Translations under genes and position numbers: made by a program
Part shown: piece by piece, positions 47,901 through 59,900 of the stretch
How the letters are laid out: every line of letters begins with the position of its first letter
Numbering within the stretch: the first letter of the stretch is position 1
Source: JANSWP01 sp041941305
Lineage (GTDB): Bacteria; Bacteroidota; Bacteroidia; Chitinophagales; Saprospiraceae
DNA: 64,000 bases
Assembly (NCBI GenBank): GCA_041941305.1
Contig: JBGTQJ010000027.1
Span: forward strand, 1-64,000
Direction: 5' to 3'
The notes under the pieces: model-generated
Told to the model about the DNA's origin: nothing
Seen by the model: only the letters and a program-made list of their open reading frames with translations
Databases searched by the model: none

Positions 47901-50900
47901 CCCCGACCATCTGCCTTTGGCTTTGGAGGAAATGTGATCTTTAGTGTAGCACCTGGAAAACCAAAACTTTCTGTAGTAGCCTGGGGTGAAATAGGGGTCA
48001 ATGTGAATTTTGCCGAGAATAATGGGAAAATGTCTCTTTACTCAATTACCCTAAATGGGAACGGCTACGTAATGCCCAAGGCTGAAAATCCCCCACATGA
48101 TGCCGTTGGATCAACAGAGGTGTCTGGCCAATTTTCACTGGATGCTCAATACAATCATGAGAAAGGATTCCTGAGTATTGTACCAGCCTTCAGTTTTGTA
48201 TATCCCAATGTTGGAATAGATTTAGGAAATCAAAAATTACCACTCCGCTTGTCACCCAATGATATTTTTGAAATTGAAGCACATGGAGAAGGGCACGCAT
48301 TGTGGCTCTTTAAAAAGCCTAGTGAAGGGGCGAATTTAAATCTATCGGAAGCAGGTCAATGGTATGTCAAGGTCGGAACTCCTTATGAAGGTGTAGGCGT
48401 GGACTTTAACTTCCTCGGCGTTACCCTGGCTCAAATGAATGGCTACTTTCAGGTCGGACATAATCTCGACCCCATTCCTCGAATAGCGGAACTGGTACCT
48501 GAGTGGTCTAACGGAAGTGCAACCGATCCCTCAAGAGAGTCTGCTAAAACTTATGCACAAGGGGATGGTATTGTGATGGGCGCTCGCTTTAAAATACCCG
48601 ATCGGACATATGAATTCCTGATGTTTAGAGGGCGACTTACAGCAGGTGCTGGTTTTGATCTTTCCCTGAAAAAATACCCCAAAAGTTTTTCCTGCGGCAA
48701 TGGGGATGGCAAAATAGGTATCAATAATTGGTATGCCAAAGGACAAGCCTATGCCTATTTCAAAGCCCTCCTCGATATGCGGGTGGATTTATGGTTTTAC
48801 GAAGGCTGGGTTAATATTTTTGATGCTTATGCAGCGATTTCTTTGGAGGCTGAGTTGCCCAATCCTACCTGGATGAGGGGCATTATAAAAGGGCGGTTTA
48901 CTATATTAAAAAAGATAAAAGGAAGGTTTGCCTTTAAAATGGAAATTGGAGAGCGCTGCGCTGCCATTGCCAATAACCCATTGGCTGGGATAAATGTTAT
49001 CGAACAAATTATTCCACAGAACGGAGATATTGAAGTCCCCATATATGAAAATCCCGCAGTTTCTTTCAATATGCCAGTGGGGAAAATGATTACTATAGAA
49101 GAAATAGAAGTAGATGATAGTGATGAAGAGAATCCCAAAGTAAACACAATTATCAGAACCTTTAAATCCCAATTCAAAGAATTTACATTAAAAGAAGAAG
49201 CCACAGGAAAGCAACTCGATGGTAATATTGCTATTGCGCACGACTATTATTCCGCCAGCTTTAATATGGAGAATATTCTCAAAGCAAAGACCAAATATAC
49301 CATCACCGTCAAAGTTGGCTGGCAGGAAAAGAAAAATGGTATCTGGAAAAATTTGAATTACGACGAAGAAAGAACCGCCACTTTTACCACAGGTGATTAC
49401 CCCCAGAATATTGAACGAAAAGCACTGGCTTATCAGGCACCTGGTTATAGTCAACGCTTCTGGCATAAAGGCTACGCCTTGCCTCAACTGCTTTTTAAAC
49501 ATGATGGCTACAATTATTTGTTCCCTGCAAGTTCAGATGAGTATAAAGAGGATAGCCGTATAAAAGATGACAAAAAGGACCAAATACCAGATGGTATTCC
49601 ATTGGAATATTATATTGAATTAGCAGAGTATAAAAAAGAAGGAGAACAATGGAAATCAACTGACCAGCTAATCCGTGTTCCACTGGGCAATTATCCAGGA
49701 AAAAACGATGTGACTATAGAGAAACCTACCATCGACTGGACGCCTCTGTCAGCTTTTGCCAATTTAAGTTTTGCCTTACCCAAAGTAATAACAGTAGAAG
49801 AAACTGGCAAACAAGTAGAATTTGCCAAATTAGATCAGCAGAACCTAAAGAAAGGCCATGTTTACCGAATGCAAATATTCCGATCTCCCAATCGCGATTT
49901 TGTAATCAGACAAACGAAACAAGGAGGGCTGGTAGAACTGGAAGTTAAAAACCAGGATTCCCTTGATGAAAGTCAAAGGGCAGAATTGGAGGAAGCACTG
50001 GAAGTATCAGAAACAAGAGCTACTGTTTTGAAAGGGGGAGGTAGTATATTGGAGGGTGGCTTATATAAGATTTTGTATGAATACTATTTCGCTATCAGTG
50101 AGTTTGATAACTTGGCTGATAAGCTCAAAGACACCGAAATAATTTCCCTGAATGGAAAAACAAAAACAAAATTTGATTTCCCAAATGAAGGAAAAGAACT
50201 TTATGGTATACCTCCCTTTTTGGGTCATATGTACGATAGATATTTTGGTGTACAACCTAAAAAAGAGAGTTTTGATTATTACGATCAGCTCAAATTGATG
50301 AAAAATTTACGTGTTCGAAACCCTCTGGTATTAGTGAAGAACAAGTATCAGTACAACAGTCAATATGGAATCATCGAAAATCAAGGATTGGTCAAAGGAA
50401 GACATCCATTTGAACCTATACTTTATCAGGAGAGCAATGGAATTCAATTTTCTCGATATGCAAGTGATCATGAAATGAATATACCATATAGAGCTTTTGA
50501 CCATTTTCATGAATATGAATATAGAAAGGCTGTTGAAAATGGATTTGAGCTAGACCGACTGGAAATCGTTAGATACAGGACTAAAGATCAATGGTTAGCA
50601 ATATCAAAAAATCTTATGCGACCATATTATGAAACGCCTCCTGAATGGGATTTGCCAGCACAGGAATTCAATCCCAACGGATGGGCATTTCATCTCAATT
50701 TTGATGGCAAAGGTGATAATAAAATGTTATGGCCAGGCAATGACCCTAAAACCATTGAGAAACCTGAACAATTATTTGAAAACCAATTGGAGAGGTCGAT
50801 ACATGGCGTAGAGAGTATCCATCAAGGCAATAGTATTCCTTTTGCTTTTGAAGATGCCCGTCAACGTATTTTGAGTATTCAAAGTACTTTAGCTCACTAT

Positions 50901-53900
50901 CAGTCAAATATAGCAGGATGGTATATTGATTATTATACTAGTGATACCTGGGAGAATAAATATGGCGGTGGAGCTAATGAAACAACTCTTAGACATTACA
51001 GAGATAAAAAATTCAATCATGTAATTTATCAACATTTCCCAACTAATGAAAAGGTCGAATGGGCATTCCCCAGATTAAACAAATGGACGCGCTTTGATCA
51101 GGAAGTGCCTTTTGAAGTATTGCAACAAGCAGATGCCGTCGTATTTAAGTTGCCTGTTACAGGAGGGTCAGTCTCACCCCCAACAGAAGAAGAAGGGACG
51201 GCGATCACTTTTGGGAATTGGACCAAAATGGGAGATGAAAAAGTAACGGATGTGACCGCTTTAGGGGGACAACCCTGGGTGATTAGGGAACAAATGAGTG
51301 AAGACCGTGGCAAACCAACCTTTACATTAGAAGCATGTGGATGGTCAGAAGTGGAAGATATTTATTATTCAAAAGTCCTCTCTGTCGGTTCTGATGGTCG
51401 TCTGTGGTCTCATAATCATAGCACTATATGGTCTAAAGAAAATTCCGCAACTCCATCCGTGAATACATATAAAGGAAATAATTGCTGTATTGACATCGCT
51501 GCAGATGACCAGGGTAATTTATGGGTGCTCGAAAATGATAAAAAAATAAGATCCTATAATGCAAATAGTAGCTCCTGGAATACAGATCCTCCTTCTGGTC
51601 TGGGAGAAGCCATTGCAGTTTCAAAGAACGGGACTCCCTTTGTAATAGGGAATAATCATCACGGCATATTTAAGCTTGTAAATGGACAATGGGAAGAATT
51701 GAAAGAAGGAGGACAAGGATCAGGACTAGATATAAGCATAGATCACCTGGGCAGACCTTGGGTAATTTCACTCGGTGGAGATGTCTGGTATTATGATAAG
51801 AAATGGATTGATTTTAACACCAATTCTAAAACTGAACTTAAGGGAAAACGCATTGAAGTCACAGACCAGTATATCTATGTCATTTCAATAGATAATACCC
51901 TTTGGCGAAGACCCTTCCCTGGTGTGACGCCCAAGGAAACAAAAAGTGAAGGTATCAGGGTTTATCCGGGTAGCACCGGAAGTATGGGTATGATGAAGCT
52001 CGACTATCCAGAAAATTTCAAAACACTTGAAAAAGTGGTGATTAGCCGCGAAGATGGAAAGGTATTGTATTACTGGGACGACGATTGGGATGAAAATCAT
52101 AAATATAATAAATATGCCTCTGAGCAGCTGGATTCAATAGATTACAATCCAGCCTATAAATCTTCAGGCTGTAATTTGATGGAATTGCCTTTTGGATCAA
52201 CCTATGTTGTGTATGTTGAGCTCGATGAGGAAAGTTATATTACAGATCCTTTTGTTTTTTCTGGCAGTAAGACTAGCTGTAGAGGTGAGTTTTACAAAAA
52301 GCACATTTCCCAAATTGAGGAAAAATATCGGGATGAGCCTAACTTGATTCATTTCGAATATGATACAGAATCAGGAAAATACATTATAGAATCTAACAAT
52401 AAAAATTCGGACGATTACAATGATTTAAGCTTTGCGACCATTTCTAGTGATGGTTTGCGTTATGCCTACCTGTCTTTTGATTATCCTAAAAAACTATACC
52501 CCTATGTTGACGGTCAGCCTATACACAGTAGTGGAATGAATTATGATATTTATTCCGAAACTTTTGCTCTTGGAACCTCCTTTGAATTACCGGATGTGCA
52601 GGCACTCAATGATTATGAGTTGACCTTTGTGTATTCAAATAAAGGATATTTTAAACTCGATTTAAATGAGCAGTTTTGGAAAGATGGAAAAATCACTGCT
52701 TTATATGATAAAAAAACAACTACAAACAAAGAAGTTCTTTGTGGTTTTACATTCCCGGGCGAACTTATACCGAAAAAAAATCAAAATTATGCCTACCGGA
52801 CAGGTAAAGACAAATATTCTGAGATTCTTTTAAGTGCGGGAGAAACACTCTTTGATTATTCGAAGGGTTTTACAGTGGAAATGTTTGTAAAACCAATTGT
52901 TCAAAAATCCAATCAAAGTTTATTTCGTACAAGTTCTAACTGGTTAGTCTTTGACCTTTGGGGAGAGGATAGGGAATTTAATTTACAAAATACTTTCGGA
53001 AACCCAATAGTATCTAATCGAAAGGTTCAAAATGGTATCTGGTATCACATCGTAATCAATTCGGATGGAAAAAAATTGAGCTTAATTATTGATGGTGAAA
53101 TTCAAGGACAAATCGATATTTCCGATGAAGTGAATAGTATGTGGGATGAAACAACTTTTAGGATAAATGTTTCAAGTAACGAGGTATTAATAGACTATTT
53201 TAGGTTATGGCCCTATGAAATACCTGCTTGCGATTTGGTGGCATCCGATTCAGAAAATTCGATTAGTTCCCCATTGGTAGATTGGGATTTTAATGACGGT
53301 CCAGGGAGTACCATCATTTCTGACAAAAGTGGAAACGACTTTCATGGTAAATTAAGTAGTAAGTATGGTTATGATTTTATCTATTGTCCGAATAAATGGA
53401 TGGAAATTCCTGCCAATGACCATCAAATTAATGATGTTTCCGACTTTAAACAACAATTATCTTACGATGGAAACGGGAATCTCAAGCTTTCTATGGATGC
53501 TTGTCGCGATTGGGAATATATGATAATCTGGAACCGTAGTTCAACTCCTAATAAATTGGAAAATATGTGGAAAAAGGAATGGGACGGTGAACAGGTTTTT
53601 AATGTTGGAGTAAAGAATGGTCAACGCCAAGCAATAGAAATGAAAGCAGCAGAGAATATTGAAGGAATATGGACACTTCCTAAATTGCCTAATGGAAATT
53701 ATGATTTTCTGGGATTGTTGGGCGAAGACGACTATAGAACCAATTCATCCCTTTTAAAGCTGGATGATCAATCTAAATATTATAACATCAAAAGTTCCTC
53801 AAAGGCATATTTAAATGAAATAATCCATTTTCCATTAACTCAAATAAATTTCCGCCCTCATAAAGAAATAACTGGACAAATTAAATTGAATAAGGTGGGT

Positions 53901-56900
53901 CATTTCAACTCGCAATTAATGAGCATTCAGGAAGCAAATTCAGATGTACCACTCGCATTTATCCAGGAGCTTGATGATGAAGAATTTATTATTCTAAGTG
54001 GTTGTTTCGAAAACCCTGAGATCGTGAAATGCGACGAATGGTTTACAATACCAGGCTTCGATGCCTCTAAGTCTTATTCTATTAACTTGTATTATGAAGA
54101 TGAAATAGTTCAGCTTAATCCAGATTTTAGTTTTGAGGTGGTACGTCTGTTGTTGCCTCAACCATTTAAGCCCAAAAAATCAAAGAAACTTATTCATATG
54201 GGAGATGTTTGTCCGGGAACTGTTTTTCTAACGGAATCTTCCAATTCTAATCCCTCTTCTTGGAGTGATATATTTATTAGTAGATATAATTCTTCAACAG
54301 ATGAATACGAACCCTATCAGGGTATTGGAGGTAGGAATAATGAAATTTATCATTATTCTGTGGACAATAATGGAACCGTTGCTATAGATATTGAACATTT
54401 TCCTAAAGGATACTTAAAGGACCCCAGGAAAATTGATCAATTAAATCTAAATGAGACTTATCAGATTGAAGGCATTTATTACGATACTTATAAGGTCGAG
54501 CTCAAAAATCAATATCAGGAGCTAGAAGAAACCGATGATAAAAGATATGTAAATAAACTATATTTTCCTTTGTTGAACTTCTCCTATGATGATGGAAAAC
54601 AAGAGTTGCAAATACAACAAAGAGGAACTTGGAAAAATTGGGAAGACATAGGTTTGAAAAGTATAAAAATCTTTGATCAGCAAGGAAATATGGTTTTTCC
54701 AGAATCAAATTCTAATAACTTATATCAAGGACTGGGAATATCCTTAATTAATTATTCATCTAGTGGCGGATCTACCCCTTGGGGACCTTCTCCTCCAAAA
54801 TATTGGACAAAGAAATTTCCAGTATCTGAATTTAGTTCCTCAAAAATTTATGATGTAATTATCTCTACTTCAGCTGGTGAGCTTTTTTATCAGCTCAACG
54901 AACCATTTCAAGAATTCAGACACCAAACCATTGTAATTGATAAAAATTACGCTCAAGAACCTCCTCAAACCTTAATGCCATGCCAAAATAGCCCTATCAA
55001 AGATTTCTTAAGCATAAGGCACTGGGGCGAAAGTTGCGAAGGAAGCCTTTATTTATATTATCCATTTAATAAGGAAAATATTGAATATGTTAATATTTCT
55101 ATTGATGGTCACAATGGTGGAGAAATAATCTATCATTGGGACAGAGGCTTAGATGAAGCCCATTTGAATACAGGGAAATTAAATAGTCAGGAAGATAAAT
55201 GGGAGATTACCTATTCGCCAGAGGAATTAATTTCCGGGGAAACCATAATTGAAAATTTACCCCTGGGCAATTATAATGTCATCGTTGGAACCTATGGATT
55301 GGAAAATAATAGACCCCATCAGTTCATTTGTGCTGTTGAATTAAAAGAAGAGAGTCAGATATTTAAATTCTCTTATAGAATGCCGGATAGATTACCACAG
55401 CTTAATACTTATGGTGATAAATATATAACACTAAGATATGATTCAAAAAATAATAAACTCTTTTTCCCACTAAGTTCTTATAGGGAACTCAATTCTTATA
55501 CATTAGGGTCCTTAAGAAATGGGAATTTATTTAAATCTGATGGTGAAATCATAGCTAATTTTAGCAATTTTTATAATTCCAATGAAAGTACCCATAATAA
55601 TTATAGAGGTAGTGGCTCATTGAGGGTACATGACTATGTCAGTGGAACATCAGAAAGGGTTAACTTTAAAGATATCATCAGTTTAGTTAATATTGAACAA
55701 GGAAAAGATTATGTTTTTTATATAAAAATTAAGTATCATGACCCTTTTTCAATTCAATTAGACAGTGACTTTTGGAAACATGGTAGAATTTCCAGGATTT
55801 TTGATAGCGATGATGAAGATGAATCACCTGAAGAATGCCATTACGTAACCCCACCCAAAGGAGAAAATTATATTGTTCAACTTGATGGAAATGCTGAATC
55901 ATTTATAGAAACCAGGGAAATCAATTTTAGTGAGCTGGATTTTGCAATTGAAGCCCGCATTTACCTTGATCAATCCGCTGAGGAATCCCAATGGATACTG
56001 GAGGGTGACTGGTCACTATCCTTAGAGAATAATCAACTTGTTTTCAATCCGGGTAATTTGACTTTCTCAACGACCATCCCTACAGATGAATGGACGCACA
56101 TCTTGTTGATTAAAGAGAACAATAATGCCAGCCTCTATATTAATTTTGAAGAAATTGAACAACAGTCAATTCAACAATTAATTCCTGTAAACGGCAGGCT
56201 AAAAATTGGAAAAAATCTGGCGGGAAGCATAGACTATTTCCGACTTTGGAAAACGAGTAATATATGCGAAATCGCAAGACCTGATCCCAATGATCAGTCC
56301 AACCTGATTTTAAATTATGAATTGAATGACGGACCCGGTCGAAAAGTGGTGATTGACGCTGCACAAAATCAACAAACCGGAGATTTATTCATAGAAAACC
56401 ATGCTTGTAACTGGCAAGTATTAGAGGAAGAGGGAACCTTCGCTATTGGAGGATGTAACCTGACTTGTACGGGAAGCAATGAGCAAAATTATACCATAAA
56501 GCACTGGGGAGCATCCTCCTGTGCAAACCATTTATACCTATATTTTCCGGAAAGTGCAGGTGAGCTAAAAAGAATGGCAATTTATGACCAGCAGGGCATC
56601 ATGCGATATTATTTTGACAAGGAATGGGAAGAAGAGCATTTTATCGATTATTCCGCTGATGAAACAGATCCTTTTAGCAAGGCAGGGGAAATTGAATTAA
56701 ATGTCAATATGGGTATTATTTCCAAAGAAAATGCAAGTTTAATTACTTCCCTGGATCCTGAAATGGTCAATTATAAAGTATATGCCCAATTTGACGGGGG
56801 ATATTTTGAGACAGACTGTGAACTTAAAGCAGAATTTCAATCATTCAATCTGAAGAGTATCTCCACCGAACCAGCGGAAATCATCTATCCTTATCCTTTA

Positions 56901-59900
56901 TTAAAAGTGGCATATAATCCACAGAACAATAAGGTAAAAATTGATAAAGTTGGAGATTTGGATACCATTACTTCTATAGCCCTTGAAACTTTTCACAAAA
57001 ATGATGATGGATGGCAAATTCGTTGGGTTTACCTGGATGAATTTTCTGAAAATGGATTTGAGCAAATCCTGGTCTCTAATGACATTCCAGTTGGAAATTA
57101 TGAGCAGCACTCCTGGAATGAATGGTTAGATTTTTCAGATTGGGGAAAGGGACTTGAAAGCGCAGATTTATATTTTAAAACCAATGATAATATAAGAGGT
57201 TTTGATTTGAATCACCATCTGTTCGAATACGATGACAATCAAATATTTTACCATTTATTAAATGCTCCTTCAAATGATCATGATTACAATTATTATTGTA
57301 AATACATTACCCCTCCCATTCCCAAAAGTGTTCAAGAGAATAAGGCATTGGTAGTTGACGACTTTCGTTTTGAATTGGATGACTTACCCGATGGTGATTT
57401 TACTGTGGAGACAAAATTTAAGTTTATTCCTGATTCTAGAGTGGAATTAGTTGGTTTCGATGCTTGGGTAGATTTTGAATCCGATGAAATCCAAGTAAAT
57501 ACATATGAGGAGGATTATGCATTTGAAAAAAAGCTCGTTGAAGGTGCATGGTATCATTTTACCTTTAGTAATAAACAAGCTACAAATAAACAAGCAGTTT
57601 ATATAAATGGGAATGAAATTGGAGAAGTGACTAATCTGGTTTTTGATGAATCAGATAGTGAACTTATACTTAGAGATTTTGCGGGCATTGACTACCTTTC
57701 CATATGGGATAAAGCGCTAAATGCAACAGAAATTCTTTCAAATATTGACCATCTGGACTTGACCAACAAGCCCAATTTATTCCTGTATTATGATTTTAAT
57801 GAAGGTCCTTGCCAACCTGCCATTATTGATAAAAGTGGCAATCAGCAGCATCAAAAAAATGTGTATGATGAAGATAAATATTGGATATCTGATGTTCCAA
57901 AAATTAAAACTAAGGAAGAAATTTTAGCGAAATCAGCACATAATTATGCACTTAAATTAGATGGAAATGGATTTGCTCAATCAAATGATATCAGGCGTTT
58001 TAATAATCCACAAAGATCTTGGGAAACAGAGCCTTTTACTATGGAGGCATGGATATGGTTAGAGGAATATAATGCTAAAGCCGAAATTATTCGGTTGGAC
58101 GCTGTAGATAAAAGCTGGGATATGGCTATTGATTTGAATGAAAATGGCAAGGTAAGATTAGTACAACCTTGGGAACGAAACACAATTTTGGAAAGTACAA
58201 ATCCTGTGCCTTTAAAGCAGTGGACACATATTGCTTTTGTCATTGATGATAGACCCTTTACTTCTTTTATTTACTTAAATGGTGAAAACAATACAGAAAT
58301 CTTTGACGAGTTCAGAAGATATGAGGGTGACGCAACTATATCCATCGGAAAATCCCTGAAAGGTCAGATTGATGAAGTAAAAATGTGGAATTACAAACGA
58401 TCCATAGATGAAATTACAGATGATTTAGAACATGGAATTCAAAACGCAGAGGGATTGATGTTGTATTACAATTTCGATGAGGAAAAGGATTCCGAAAAGG
58501 TTGAGGAAAATGTTTTGGTTTCAGGGGCAACCTTAAATGGAAGTTGGGAAAGAGTCACTTCTCCTGTTCCGATTGAACTTACATTTGCAAAAAATTGGAC
58601 ATTAAAAACCGTTAATGTAGAAGCAGATATAGAAGATCATGAAATGGAAGAATATACCCTTGAAGCCTGGATAAATATATCTGAAGTTGAATATACAGAG
58701 GATTACAAATACGACGACCCTCTTATTAAATTTTGTCATGAGCATAGAACTGGCTTTAATGACTTCTATTTATATGAATTGAAACTAAATAAAAACCATT
58801 GGAAACATGTAGCATTAACTTACAAAAATGAAATCTATACCATTTATTTGAATGGGGAGAAGATTAGACAGTACACTGAAGATCCATGCGATGATTTTAA
58901 ATACTTGACTTTTAAAAAAGGTACCACTTTTGATGAAATTAAAATATGGTCCAAGGTTCGAAGTCAAGGGGAAATCAAAGATGGCATGTTTAAAAAATTG
59001 ACTGGAAATGAGTCTGACTTATTAAGGTATTATGATTTTGAAGAAGGGAGTACTGATACCATTTTTGATAAAAGTATAGCACAAAAGCATTTTCCAACTT
59101 ATGAAAATTTTGAATGGAAAAAAGAGACCCTACCAAAGGATTTCTCTGAAGTTGAAGAGATTACAATAACTAATTGGGCAACAAATGGACGAGGTTTCGA
59201 CATTCCGTTATATCAAAAACTTAACTCTTTTGTTGAGACCGAGGAGTTGACTATAGAATTTCTAATGAAAAAAGAACCAGGAGATCCATGGATTAAAGAT
59301 AAAGATGATAAACAAATATTATTGGTGTATGATTATTATGACAAGTTTAAGTGCCCAAACCTTAGTATAACTCATCAAGGAAGCATCAAATTTTATGATG
59401 AATCGGAACTATATGAATCGGAGCCTAATCTTATTCTAAACGATGAGTGGAATCATATTGCTTTAGTCTGGAGCTCAAACAATGATTCCTATATTAATAA
59501 AGGAGTGAGATTATTTGTTAATGGGGAGTTAGTTAAAAAAACTAATGATTATATGCCCTGGTCTTCCTATGATAGAGAGGAATATCTGACATTTTATTCT
59601 GGTTTTGCATTTGATGAGTTAAGAATTTGGGATGTGGCTTTAGATTCAGATGATTTGGAAGCATATATGTATCAAAAATTCACCAAACCAAAAGAAGGCT
59701 TAATCGCCTATTATCAATTTGATGATTTAGCGGAATCAACCAATAATTTAACTGAATTTGCAGAAACATTTGACCCAAACCTTTTTGGAACATTTAATAA
59801 TCGCGATGAGCTACCAGTTTTCACATTCCTTGAAATAGCTAATATTGATTTTAAAGAGGAAAGCTCAAACCCACCAACCTCTACGACAAATACAGAAACA